From: Thalassovita gelatinovora
Lineage (GTDB): Bacteria; Pseudomonadota; Alphaproteobacteria; Rhodobacterales; Rhodobacteraceae
Length of the DNA stretch: 64,000 nt
Assembly: GCF_001458355.1 (NCBI RefSeq)
Contig: NZ_CYSA01000016.1
Location: 124,001 to 188,000 of the forward strand
Direction: 5' to 3'
Part shown: positions 17,449 to 25,702 of the stretch, in pieces
How positions within the stretch are numbered: position 1 is the stretch's first letter
How the letters are laid out: each line of letters opens with the position of its first letter
Notes under the pieces: generated by a model
The model's database searches: none
What the model saw: only the letters and a program-made list of their open reading frames with translations
What the model was told of the DNA's origin: nothing
Position numbers and translations under genes: made by a program

Positions 17449-18519
17449 CTACTTGCCATCCCGCAACCGCCCGACCACGCCGGTCGGAAAGAAATAGACG
17501 CTCAGGATGAACAGGAGACCCAGCCAAAGCAGCCATCGGTCCGCGCTCAGCAAATCCGGCAGGATCGGCACGCCCTCGACCGCGCTGGATGCCGCGCCCA
17601 TCAGCCCTTGCAGGTAATTCTGCGCCACCACGAACAGGGTCGCCCCGATCACCGCGCCATACATCGTCCCCATGCCCCCGATCACCACCATCAACAGGAT
17701 ATCGACCATGATCTCGAAGCTCAGCGCGGTATCAGGCCCGACATAGCGCAGCCAGATCGCATAAAGCGCCCCGGCCAGGGCCGCCACCGCCGCAGAAATG
17801 CAGGTCGCCGCCGTGCGATAGCTGATCACGCGATACCCCACCGCCTCGGCCCGGAAATCGTTTTCCCGGATCGCCTGCAACACGCGGCCAAACGGCGAAT
17901 TCACGATCCGCAGCAACAGCAGGAACAGCACCAGCGCCCCGGTGAACACCACGTAATAGGCCAACAACCGGCCATTGGTCTTGACCCCTAAAATCTCGCC
18001 GCCAAAGGTCTCCTTGCCGAACCGGAACGCCGGGGTCAATTCGCGCGGGATCTTGTAGGTCAGCCCGTCTTCACCTCCGGTCAGCCCCGATAGCTGACTG
18101 ACCAGTACCGCCACCGCCGACGCCACCGCCAGCGTGATCATGGCAAAGAATATCGCCCGCACCCGCAGGCTGAACAGCCCGATCAGGAACGCGATCAGCG
18201 CCGCCAGAATCGCCCCGCCCGAAGCCCCCACGATCAAAGCTCCAAAGCCGCGCTCCATATGGGTACAGGCCAAGGCAACACCATAGGCGCCCATGCCGAA
18301 AAACATCGTATGGGCAAAGCTGACGATGCCGCCATAGCCCAGGATCAGGTCATATGACGCCACCAGCAGGATAAAGACACAGATCCGCGCCGCGGTATCG
18401 ACAGACCGCACACCGGGAAACAGGAACGGCGCAAAGGCCAGGCAAAACAGGATCGCCATCAGGATCACCGTCAACACCCGACTACGCGGCGCATCGCCGG
18501 AAAGAAGTTTCATCAGCAT
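17449..18519 (-). CDS. Branched-chain amino acid type ABC transporter permease (LivM-like)
   Basis: A 356-residue permease with about nine to ten hydrophobic segments and the LivM hallmark SYDLILGYGGIVSFAHTMFFGMGAY split over segments two and three. The loop ENDFRAEAVGYRVISYR that docks with the ATPase is present, followed by GGMGTMYGAVIGATLFV. It starts one base after the stop of the LivH-like gene, in the order binding protein-LivG-LivF-LivH-LivM, the last gene of the operon. An alternative start two codons in (18513) is equally possible. Confidence 0.9.
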   Translation of the reverse strand: MLMKLLSGDAPRSRVLTVILMAILFCLAFAPFLFPGVRSVDTAARICVFILLVASYDLILGYGGIVSFAHTMFFGMGAYGVALACTHMERGFGALIVGASGGAILAALIAFLIGLFSLRVRAIFFAMITLAVASAVAVLVSQLSGLTGGEDGLTYKIPRELTPAFRFGKETFGGEILGVKTNGRLLAYYVVFTGALVLFLLLLRIVNSPFGRVLQAIRENDFRAEAVGYRVISYRTAATCISAAVAALAGALYAIWLRYVGPDTALSFEIMVDILLMVVIGGMGTMYGAVIGATLFVVAQNYLQGLMGAASSAVEGVPILPDLLSADRWLLWLGLLFILSVYFFPTGVVGRLRDGK

Positions 18520-18520
18520 C

Positions 18521-19552
18521 TCATTTCGCCTTCACAACCGGTATCATGCCTTGCGGCCGCCACATCAGGATCGCCACCATCAGGCCGATATTGGAAATCA
18601 GCGCCGCCTTGGGTTCCAGAAACGCAACATAGTTCTGCAACAACCCGACCAGCAGCGCGCCGATGAAACAGCCCTCGACGCTGCCCAGCCCGCCAATGAT
18701 CACCACGATGAAAATCAGGATCATCATCTGCTGGCCCATATGGGCGGTGATCACTTCCTGATACAGCCCCCACATCACCCCGCCCAGACCGGCCAGCGCC
18801 GACCCGGCCACGAAGACGCCGATGAAAACCAACCGCAGCCTGTATCCCAGCGCCTCGACCATTTCGCCGTTTTCCACCCCGGCGCGCACGATCAGCCCGA
18901 TCTTGGTCCGCCGCAGCACGAAACGCATGGTCAGGAACAACGCCAACCCGACCGCCACCGCGACCAGCCGGTATTTTTCCAGCGCCGCGCCGGCAAAGGT
19001 CACCGCGCCCTTCAACGCCTCCGGCCGCAAGATATATATCTCTTCGGGCCCCCACAGCACGATGATCAGCTGCTCAACCACGATCAGCCCGCCCATGGTG
19101 ACAAGGATCTGCTTGAGATGGGCCCCGTAAACCGGTTTCACGATCACCCGCTCGAACGCCCAGCCCAGCGCCCCGGTGGCCAACGCCGCCGCGATGATCG
19201 CCAGCAGCATCGCCAGCAGGTTCAAAAACAGGCTCGGTGCGGCGGTCATCCCGGCCAGCATCAGCAACACGCTGACCCCGACAAAGGCGCCAACCGAAAT
19301 GAACACGCCATGGCCGAAATTGATCACGTCCATCAAGCCGAACACCAAAGTCATCCCCGACGCCATGATGAAAATCATCATCCCCATCGCCAACCCGCTT
19401 ACCGTCAGCGTCAGCCAGCTCGACCCTGATGGGATCAATATCAGCCCGGTCAGCATCACCAGCGGCACCAGCAGCATCGGCAACCACGGCGCGATCCGCT
19501 CGGCCAGATTCGCCCGCGCCATCGTCGGCGCATGTTCGGGGGCCGCGCTCAT
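18521..19552 (-). CDS. Branched-chain amino acid type ABC transporter permease (LivH-like)
   Basis: About 343 residues, starting MSAAPEHAP at 19552; a longer frame to 19612 would translate an intergenic repeat. The core LivH signature is visible as TLVFGLMDVINFGHGVFISVGAFVG, in two pieces around a membrane segment, then AGVENGEMVEALGYRLR (ATPase-docking loop) and IGGLGSVEGCFIGALLVG. An N-terminal extension of about 30 residues precedes the first membrane segment. It pairs with the following LivM-like permease to form the channel. Confidence 0.88.
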   Translation of the reverse strand: MSAAPEHAPTMARANLAERIAPWLPMLLVPLVMLTGLILIPSGSSWLTLTVSGLAMGMMIFIMASGMTLVFGLMDVINFGHGVFISVGAFVGVSVLLMLAGMTAAPSLFLNLLAMLLAIIAAALATGALGWAFERVIVKPVYGAHLKQILVTMGGLIVVEQLIIVLWGPEEIYILRPEALKGAVTFAGAALEKYRLVAVAVGLALFLTMRFVLRRTKIGLIVRAGVENGEMVEALGYRLRLVFIGVFVAGSALAGLGGVMWGLYQEVITAHMGQQMMILIFIVVIIGGLGSVEGCFIGALLVGLLQNYVAFLEPKAALISNIGLMVAILMWRPQGMIPVVKAK

Positions 19553-19576
19553 GACCTTGCCCTTTTCATTGTTCCC

Positions 19577-19600
19577 AAAATACTCCCGCCCGAGGCGTCC
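19577..19600 (-). repeat. Intergenic GAGTATTTT hairpin element, copy A
   Basis: On the minus strand: GGACGCC, three bases, GGCG, one purine, then GAGTATTTT (24 bases). CGCC/GGCG can pair across the 3-base loop. It sits between the LivF-like stop and the LivH-like start. A second copy with a different loop lies at 30567-30591. Confidence 0.7.
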
Positions 19601-19625
19601 CGCCCCGACCACATGCGCGAAACCG

Positions 19626-20351
19626 TCATTGATGCGCCTCCATGCTCAGCCCCATCAGCCGTTCCTGCAATTCCGCGCTGGCGGCCAGTTCCGCCATTGC
19701 GCCGCTCCAACTGACCCGGCCGTCATCCATCACCACGCAACTGTCACCCAGCGCCTTGGCGACACTGAAATTCTGCTCCACCAGCAGGATCGACGCGCCC
19801 TGTTGCTTCAACTCGCGCAAAGCGCGCGCCATGGTGGAAATGATCGCCGGGGCCAACCCCTTGGTCGGTTCGTCGATCAGGTATAGCTGGCGTTCCTCTA
19901 CCATCGCGCGGGCGATCGACAACATCTGTTTCTGGCCGCCCGACAGGTTGCCGGCATGGCTTTTCCAGAACGTCTTCAACGGCGGAAACGCGGCAAAGAT
20001 CCAATCCAGCCGACCCGCATCGATCGGCCCGGACACCGCCGCCAGAACCATGTTTTCCTCGACCGTCAGATCGCTGAAAATGCCCATGTTTTCAGGCACG
20101 AACCCGACGCCCATCCGGGCGATGGCCGGGGTCGGCAACGCAGCGATATCGCGCCCGTCGAACATCACCTTGCCCGCTTTGGCGCGCCAATGGCCCATGA
20201 TGGTGCGCAAGGTGGTTGTCTTGCCCACCCCGTTGCGGCCCAGCAGCATCGTCACCTCGCCGCGCGGCACCTGCAAATCGACACCCTGCAAAATGTGATA
20301 CTGGGCGATATCGGTATAGACGCCTTGCAGCGTCAGGATCGGATCAGACAT
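19626..20351 (-). CDS. Branched-chain amino acid type ABC transporter ATPase (LivF-like)
   Basis: A 241-residue cytoplasmic ATPase. Walker A is GRNGVGKTT, the signature is LSGGQKQMLSIARAM, Walker B is LYLIDEPTKGLAP and the switch region is ILLVEQNFSVAKALGD, typical of LivF. The start overlaps the preceding LivG-like gene by eight bases, so translation is coupled. It forms a heterodimer with that protein to power the LivH/LivM channel. Confidence 0.92.
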   Translation of the reverse strand: MSDPILTLQGVYTDIAQYHILQGVDLQVPRGEVTMLLGRNGVGKTTTLRTIMGHWRAKAGKVMFDGRDIAALPTPAIARMGVGFVPENMGIFSDLTVEENMVLAAVSGPIDAGRLDWIFAAFPPLKTFWKSHAGNLSGGQKQMLSIARAMVEERQLYLIDEPTKGLAPAIISTMARALRELKQQGASILLVEQNFSVAKALGDSCVVMDDGRVSWSGAMAELAASAELQERLMGLSMEAHQ

Positions 20352-21108
20352 TGTCCAGCTCCTTGCCCATATAGGCTTCCTGCACCACGTCGCTGGCCAT
20401 CACCTCGGCCGGATCGCCATCGGCGGCCAGCGCCCCGTTATGCAAAACGATGATCCGGTCGGCCAGGGTGCGGATCACGTCCATCTTGTGTTCCACCAAC
20501 AAGATGGTGCGGTCTTTTTCCGCCTTCAGCTCGGCAATCAGGTCCAGCACCACCGGTGCTTCATCCACGCTCATTCCGGCCGTGGGTTCGTCGAACATGT
20601 AAACCAGCGGCTCCAGCGCGATCAGCATCGCCACTTCCAGCTTGCGCTGATTGCCGTGGCTCAGCACCGAAACCGGTTCTTCGCACAGATCGTACAGCTT
20701 CACCTTGTCCAGAACCGCAACCGCGCGGTCGGTGATCTCGGCATGGCTGTCGGCCATCGAAAACAGGTTAAACCCCATCTTCGCCTTGGCCTGGATCACC
20801 AGCCGGACATTTTCCAGCACGCTGAGATTGGGAAACAGGTTGGTCAACTGGAACGCCCGCCCGATCCCCATGTCGCAGCGCTGCGACACCGACATCCGGG
20901 TGATATCGCGCCCGTTCAGATCGACCCGGCCTTCGCTGGATGGAATCTGGCCCGAAATCAGGTTGAAATAGGTGGTCTTACCGGCCCCGTTGGGCCCCAC
21001 AATCGCGGTCAGTTCGCCGGTCTTGAACCCGCAACTGACGTGATCGACCGCAACATGACCGCCGAACCGGACAGTCAAGTCATGGGTTTGCAGAATAACC
21101 CTGCTCAT
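20344..21108 (-). CDS. Branched-chain amino acid type ABC transporter ATPase (LivG-like)
   Basis: A 254-residue ATPase with Walker A GPNGAGKTT, a signature of the less usual form LSHGNQRKLEVAM, Walker B VYMFDEPTAGMS and switch LLVEHKMDVIRTLAD. The LivG-specific insert after Walker A (DLNGRDITRMSVSQRCDMGI) is present. It follows the binding-protein gene by about 70 bases, enough for an expression-lowering signal although no clean hairpin is obvious there. Confidence 0.92.
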   Translation of the reverse strand: MSRVILQTHDLTVRFGGHVAVDHVSCGFKTGELTAIVGPNGAGKTTYFNLISGQIPSSEGRVDLNGRDITRMSVSQRCDMGIGRAFQLTNLFPNLSVLENVRLVIQAKAKMGFNLFSMADSHAEITDRAVAVLDKVKLYDLCEEPVSVLSHGNQRKLEVAMLIALEPLVYMFDEPTAGMSVDEAPVVLDLIAELKAEKDRTILLVEHKMDVIRTLADRIIVLHNGALAADGDPAEVMASDVVQEAYMGKELDNV

Positions 21109-21179
21109 AGTCTGATATCCTGTGGGATAAGATTTCCGCAGGGCAGCCCAAGGGCCACCCCGCGGACGGGAAAACCCGC

Positions 21180-22355
21180 TTATTTGTTGCGGATCGGGAT
21201 CGGCAGATCGTCGATCGTCAACTCACGCACCAATTCGGGGATCGCCCAATCGACGCCATCTTCAACCTTGACCTTGAAGTGATACATCGACTGCAACGCC
21301 TGATGATCTTCGGCGCGGAACATCATCTTGCCCTTGGGCGTATCCCATTCCATGCCTTCCATCGCCGAAATCAGCGCTTCGGTATCGGTGCCACCGGCGG
21401 CCTTGATCGCCTCGACCACGGCAATCCCTGCCGACATGCCACCCGCGGTAAAGAAATCCGGCGGGGTGCCGAACCGTTCCTGATGGGTCTTCACCAACCA
21501 GTCGTTGATTTCGTTCTTGGGGTTTTCATAGTAGTAATAGGTCGCCCCTTCCATGCCGGGGAATTCCTTATACGCCGCCAGCGCCGCCAGAATGTTCCCC
21601 CCGGTGGCGATCTTGATGCCGAACCGCGACGGGTCCATTGCCTGAACCTTGCCCATCGGGTTGCCGCCACCGGCCCAGATCACGAACAGTTTCTTGTCGC
21701 CTTCGACGTCTTTCATTGCGTTGAAAATACGTTCTGCGGCGGCGGTGAAATCGGTGGTGTCGGTGGGGGCGTATTCTTCATGCACGATCTCGGTGCCGGT
21801 CCCCGCCAAGGCTTCCTTGAACGCGGCGATCCCGTCGCGGCCAAAGGCGTAATCCTGTGCCAGTGTGGCGATCTTCACGTTTTCACCGCCCAGCGCGATG
21901 GCGTTGGCCACGGCGTCTTGGGACGAATTGCGCCCGGTGCGGAAAATGTAACGGTTCCAGTTCGCGCCGGTGATTGAATCCGCAACCGCCGGTTCGACGA
22001 TCAGGACTTTTTCATATTCTTCGGCCACCGGCAGCATCGCCAGCGCCACGCCAGAACTGACCGGCCCGACGGCCAGATCGACCTCGTCATCGCCATAGGC
22101 TTCTTCCAGCAGCGCCTTGCCGTTTTCCGGCTTCAACTGGGTATCTTTTTCGATCACGACGATCTTTTCGCCGTTGATTTCCATGCTGCCGCCGGTGGCA
22201 TATTCCAGCCCCATCATCAGCCCGTCATGGCTTTGTTTGGCATAGGCTTCATAAGGGCCGGTTTTGCCATACACATGGGCGATCTTGATATCGGCCATGG
22301 CCCCGGACGCCAAGGCAATAGCCGAGACAAGCCCGGTCAAAAATGCGGTTTTCAC
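21180..22355 (-). CDS. Branched-chain amino acid type ABC transporter substrate-binding protein
   Basis: About 391 residues. The GTG at 22355 is chosen because GGGAGGA lies six bases upstream; an ATG at 22379 would bury that site inside the gene. The resulting start VKTAFLTGLVSAIALASGAM is a signal peptide cleaved near AMA. The mature protein has the type I periplasmic binding fold of the LivJ/amide group (IKIAHVYGKTGPYEAYAKQS; VGPVSSGVALAMLPVAEEY). The ligand may be an amino acid, amide or carboxylate; the sequence does not decide. First gene of the five-gene importer. Confidence 0.9.
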   Translation of the reverse strand: MKTAFLTGLVSAIALASGAMADIKIAHVYGKTGPYEAYAKQSHDGLMMGLEYATGGSMEINGEKIVVIEKDTQLKPENGKALLEEAYGDDEVDLAVGPVSSGVALAMLPVAEEYEKVLIVEPAVADSITGANWNRYIFRTGRNSSQDAVANAIALGGENVKIATLAQDYAFGRDGIAAFKEALAGTGTEIVHEEYAPTDTTDFTAAAERIFNAMKDVEGDKKLFVIWAGGGNPMGKVQAMDPSRFGIKIATGGNILAALAAYKEFPGMEGATYYYYENPKNEINDWLVKTHQERFGTPPDFFTAGGMSAGIAVVEAIKAAGGTDTEALISAMEGMEWDTPKGKMMFRAEDHQALQSMYHFKVKVEDGVDWAIPELVRELTIDDLPIPIRNK

Positions 22356-22703
22356 GATAGTTCCTCCCTGAACTGACAAACTTGTCGGTCGCGCTGATGC
22401 TAGGGCTCAGGGTGATTTGCTGTCAATCCGAGGGAACACGTACACAAAACCCCGTAGAAGCGTCCCGCACCCTGCCTGCAAACCGCAACGGGCAGCCCCC
22501 GGTTTTGCGGGCCTCTACTGTCTGAACCGCCGGACAAGCCGGACCGCGTTTCAAAAGTATTCAACGCTTGCCAAGACGTCTATTCGCGCTCCGGTATTGC
22601 TATTTGAGTGCAGCACAAGTTTCATTGACCTCGGTCAAGGCACCGACAACCCGCACCGAATAATTTCAGCACAACGCGGACATGACAAAGACAGGAAAAT
22701 CCA
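22356..22703. other. Divergent promoter region
   Basis: 348 bases between two divergent genes. It must hold the promoter of the ABC operon (left) and the promoter of the small membrane protein (right). The only clear element is the Crp/Fnr-type box at 22625-22638 described separately; nothing else is recognisable between about 22400 and 22600. Confidence 0.6.
22625..22638 (+). promoter_or_regulatory. Crp/Fnr-family operator (Fnr/Dnr-type box)
   Basis: TTGACCTCGGTCAA is a perfect inverted repeat with the general TTGA-N6-TCAA layout of Fnr/FixK/Dnr boxes. A -10-like TAATTT lies at 22661-22666. If the box is centred at -41.5, transcription would begin near 22673, about 30 bases before the ATG at 22704, which is ordinary class II activator spacing. 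Confidence 0.6.
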
Positions 22704-23282
22704 ATGACGAATTCACAAGGCAAAGACCACAAGAGCACTGCGATCAATATCCCCGAAGCGGTCGGGGTGTTCGACAGTTTCAAAGATCTTCAGGCGGCTT
22801 TCTATGATCTTCGGATGGTCGGATTCAGCCGGTATGACATCAGCCTTCTTGCCGGTCAGGACGTGCTGAAGGAAAAACTGGGCAAGTCCTATTGGCGCGC
22901 GTCCGATCTGGAAGACGATCCCGACGCCCCCCGCGCGGCCTTCGTTTCCGAAGAAGCGATCGGCGAATTGGAAGGCGGCATTGCCGGTGGTTTCTTCTTT
23001 CTTGGCTCATATATCGCAATGGCCGCAATGCTCACACCAGCCAGCACACTCGCAGCCTCTATCGCCGCCATTGCAATCGGTGGCACCCCGTCAGCCGTGA
23101 TCGGAACATTGCTGGCGCGACGCGTCGGAAAACACCACAAGGACTACTATGCGAACCAGATCGAACATGGCGGGATTCTGCTATGGGTCAGGGTCAAGGA
23201 CAAAGAACATGAAGACCTCGCCGTGAATATCCTGAAAGGACATTCTGGCCGGGACGTGCATGTCCACCCATGGAGCGAATGA
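22704..23282 (+). CDS. YflT-like stress-domain membrane protein, probably low-oxygen induced
   Basis: A 192-residue protein. The N-terminal part (GVFDSFKDLQAAFYDLRMVGFSRYDISLLA) resembles the 'general stress protein 17M-like' fold found in alphaproteobacterial proteins that start VGVFDT...L..GF....LSLLA; a conserved middle (DLEDDPDAPRAAFVSEE) follows. Residues about 93-140 form two glycine/alanine-rich membrane segments, and the end (GGILLWVRVKDKEHEDLAV...DVHVHPW) returns to the soluble fold. Its function is unknown. The Fnr-type box upstream suggests it is made when oxygen is low. Single gene, convergent with lrgB-like downstream. Confidence 0.75.
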   Translation: MTNSQGKDHKSTAINIPEAVGVFDSFKDLQAAFYDLRMVGFSRYDISLLAGQDVLKEKLGKSYWRASDLEDDPDAPRAAFVSEEAIGELEGGIAGGFFFLGSYIAMAAMLTPASTLAASIAAIAIGGTPSAVIGTLLARRVGKHHKDYYANQIEHGGILLWVRVKDKEHEDLAVNILKGHSGRDVHVHPWSE

Positions 23283-23324
23283 ACAGCGCCATCGTCCGCT
23301 GACAAAGACGGTTTCACCGAACCG

Positions 23325-23359
23325 CCGCGCCCCATTCTGCGAATGTCTTTGGGGCGCGG
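23325..23359. terminator. Possible bidirectional terminator
   Basis: CCGCGCCCC and GGGGCGCGG (9-bp stem) enclose a 17-base loop between two convergent genes. No U-tract is present. Confidence 0.35.
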
Positions 23360-23384
23360 ACATCCGGTCAGCGACCCAACCGCA

Positions 23385-24122
23385 TCAGAACGTCAGATAC
23401 TTCACCAAAACGCCCCACAGGATCGGCAATAACAAGGCGGTCGCCAACGCGTTCAACCCCATCGCAAGCCCGGAAAATGCCCCGGCGGTTTCGTTTTCCT
23501 GAAGCGCCCGCGCGGTCCCGATGCCGTGACTGGCCGTGCCAATTGCCAACCCGCGCGCCCGCAGATCGCTGACCCCGATCAGGCTCAGAACCGCCGGGCC
23601 GAACATGGCACCGAAAATGCCGGTCACGATCACCAAAACGGCCGTCAAAGACGGCACGCCGCCCAGCCCTTCGGCAATCGCCATGGCAACCGGGGCGGTG
23701 ACGGATTTTGGCGCGACCGAAGCCAGCACTTGCGCCGATCCCCCCATCAGCCAAGCCACCGCTATGGCGGTCAGGATCGCGGTCAGCGACCCCGCCAACA
23801 GGCTGACCGTGATCGCCAGCGCCGACCGGCGCACATGGGTCCATTGCCGGTAAAGTGGCACCGCCAAGGCCACCGTTGCAGGCCCCAGAAGAAAATGAAC
23901 GAACTGCGCACCCTCGAAATAGGTGCCATAATCGGTGTCCGTGACCACAAGCAGGGCCACCAGCAAAAGAACCGCGCCAAGCACCGGGTTCAACAGCGGA
24001 TTTCGCCCGGCTTTTTCGAACACCCAATTGGCAATCTGAAACGCGACCAGCGTCATGGTCAGATGAAACAGCGGCGAGGCACTCAGATAGACCCAGGTTT
24101 CTTGCAAACTATCCATCGGCAC
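23385..24122 (-). CDS. LrgB/CidB family membrane protein
   Basis: A 245-residue polytopic protein with about seven hydrophobic segments. Family motifs seen: GPATVALAVPLYRQW, LAPKSVTAPVAMAIAEGLGG (as SVAPKSVTAPVAM) and GIGTARALQENETAGAFSGLAMG. LrgB works with the LrgA holin-like protein; in Gram-positives the pair affects autolysis, in plants and some bacteria members transport glycolate, pyruvate or other small acids. The start overlaps the LrgA-like gene by 14 bases, indicating coupled translation. Confidence 0.9.
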   Translation of the reverse strand: MPMDSLQETWVYLSASPLFHLTMTLVAFQIANWVFEKAGRNPLLNPVLGAVLLLVALLVVTDTDYGTYFEGAQFVHFLLGPATVALAVPLYRQWTHVRRSALAITVSLLAGSLTAILTAIAVAWLMGGSAQVLASVAPKSVTAPVAMAIAEGLGGVPSLTAVLVIVTGIFGAMFGPAVLSLIGVSDLRARGLAIGTASHGIGTARALQENETAGAFSGLAMGLNALATALLLPILWGVLVKYLTF

Positions 24123-24456
24123 GGGCTTTCCCCAGCCATTGCATCAACCGCGCGGTCACTATGATGGTGGCCAATGTGCTGACGATCACGGCCGCGCCCA
24201 GTGGCAACAGCGCCTCGCCCAGCAGATCGAAATGCACGATCACCCCGGTCCCGGCAGGCACGAACAGCAACGACATCGATTGCAGCAACCCGGTCGCGGT
24301 CTGGTCCAACCGTTCGGGCACATCCCCCAGAAGGACCAGAACAACGAACAGCAACACCATGCCAAGAACCGGCCCCGGAACCGGCAGGGCCAAGACCCCC
24401 GCAATCAGTTCCCCTGACAACTGACACACAAGTATTAACGTCAAAAAGCCCAGCAT
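24109..24456 (-). CDS. LrgA/CidA family holin-like protein
   Basis: 115 residues starting MLGFLTLILVCQLSGELI at 24456, preceded by GGGGGGACGAG. The longer frame to 24582 adds an arginine-rich non-coding leader. Four hydrophobic segments and the family motif LPVPGPVLGMVLLF are visible, with LLQSMSLLFVPAGTGVI later. It lies 59 bases downstream of the SDR gene ending at 24516 on the same strand, so it may be at the tail of that long operon or have its own promoter. Confidence 0.88.
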   Translation of the reverse strand: MLGFLTLILVCQLSGELIAGVLALPVPGPVLGMVLLFVVLVLLGDVPERLDQTATGLLQSMSLLFVPAGTGVIVHFDLLGEALLPLGAAVIVSTLATIIVTARLMQWLGKARADG

Positions 24457-24515
24457 CTCGTCCCCCCGGTGTGGCGCTTTGAAAGCGTCGCACCGACGGA
24501 ACAGCGACACAAGCC

Positions 24516-25256
24516 TCAGATACAGCGGCCGCCATCGACCTCCATCGCCACGCCGGTCACCATACCGGCTTCGTCCGAACACAGGAAACAGGCGGCGTTG
24601 CCCATGTCCTCGGGGGTGGAAAATCGGCCCAAGGGAATGGTCGACAGGAATTTCGCCCGCATCTCGGGTGTGTCTTCCCCCATGAAACTGCTCAACAGCG
24701 GCGTTTCACCCGCCACCGGGCACAACGCGTTGACCCGCACGCCGGCGGGGGCCAATTCCACTGCCATCGTCTTGGTCGCGGTGATCATCCAGCCCTTCGA
24801 TGCGTTATACCAACTCAAATTGGACCGCGGGCTCAGCCCGGCGGTCGAGGCAATGTTCAACACGGCACCTTTGCCGGCGGCTTTCATTCCCGGGACCAGA
24901 TGTTTGGCGGTCAGGTAGACGGATTTACAATTCACCGCGAAAACCCGGTCAAACTCGTCCTCGCCGATCTGGTCCATCGGGGTCGGCAAATGGGTGATCC
25001 CGGCATTGTTGACCAGGATGTCCACCGCGCCCAATTCCTTGGCGGCCATTGCCGCCATTGCGGCCACGCTGTCATCCTTGGACACATCGACCTGACACGC
25101 GATACCACCGCATTGCGCCGCCACCTCACCGGCCAGATCGATGTTCAGATCGGCCACCATCACCCGCGCACCTTCGGCGGCGAATTTGCGCACGATCCCG
25201 GCACCGAATCCCGATGCGCCGCCGGTCACGATGGCGGTTTTTCCTTGCAGTCTCAT
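24516..25256 (-). CDS. Short-chain dehydrogenase/reductase
   Basis: A 246-residue NAD(P)-dependent oxidoreductase. Cofactor motif TGGASGFGAGI, structural NNAGIT, catalytic Ser region NIASTAGLSPRS and the YxxxK as YNASK are all present, with the C-terminal VTGVAMEVDGGRCI. D at the end of the second strand (MVADLNIDLAGE) suggests NAD rather than NADP preference. It overlaps the transglutaminase-like gene by ATGA and is the last enzyme of the minus-strand operon starting at the M20 hydrolase. Confidence 0.92.
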   Translation of the reverse strand: MRLQGKTAIVTGGASGFGAGIVRKFAAEGARVMVADLNIDLAGEVAAQCGGIACQVDVSKDDSVAAMAAMAAKELGAVDILVNNAGITHLPTPMDQIGEDEFDRVFAVNCKSVYLTAKHLVPGMKAAGKGAVLNIASTAGLSPRSNLSWYNASKGWMITATKTMAVELAPAGVRVNALCPVAGETPLLSSFMGEDTPEMRAKFLSTIPLGRFSTPEDMGNAACFLCSDEAGMVTGVAMEVDGGRCI

Positions 25257-25702
25257 ATCGCTTTCTCCTCGTTCTGCGCCATCCAGTCTGTCATCAGCTC
25301 GCGCACCATACGCTGCCGTCTGGCGATAAATTCCGGTTCTGACGTGTCGGTGCCGCGGCCATAGCGCGGATCATCCGTGCCGGTGATCACCACCGGCGGC
25401 AGACCGAACTGATCCGCCGTCACGTCCAAAATCTTGTTCTCTGCTTCTACCCAGGCATGGCCCTTCCAGCCCTGCGCGGTATGAAACCCCTTTTGTCCCT
25501 CGGTCGGGTCGCCAGCGGCGAAGCCGGCCACGATGCCGTGTTGCTGCAACACCTGACACAGGAACAGGCTGGAGCGGCCACAGGTGCCCTGACTTGGCGT
25601 CCGCAACGCCGGGCTGCCTTCGTGCAGGTGCCATTCGGACCAACGCGGTTCCAGAAATCGGCGCACCCGGCCCACCAGATCCGCCAGCCGAGGATCAGCC
25701 AT
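25253..25702 (-). CDS. Small transglutaminase/papain-fold-like protein
   Basis: A 149-residue protein of no named family that I recognise. A cysteine in SQGTCGRSSLFLCQVLQQHG at a helix start, a histidine in GWKGHAWVEAENKI and an aspartate in ILDVTADQFGLPP follow the Cys-His-Asp order and spacing of transglutaminase-like domains. There is no signal peptide, so it is cytoplasmic. It overlaps both neighbours (8 bases with the aldehyde dehydrogenase gene, 4 with the SDR gene), which makes it an integral part of the operon. It could be an amidase/peptidase or a non-catalytic partner; function is inference from fold only. Confidence 0.6.
   Translation of the reverse strand: MADPRLADLVGRVRRFLEPRWSEWHLHEGSPALRTPSQGTCGRSSLFLCQVLQQHGIVAGFAAGDPTEGQKGFHTAQGWKGHAWVEAENKILDVTADQFGLPPVVITGTDDPRYGRGTDTSEPEFIARRQRMVRELMTDWMAQNEEKAI

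Noticed and set aside
21109-21179. Hairpin between the first Liv binding-protein gene and the LivG-like gene
   Set aside because: Only short, imperfect GC pairings with loops of two or three bases could be drawn, so it is not listed as a terminator.
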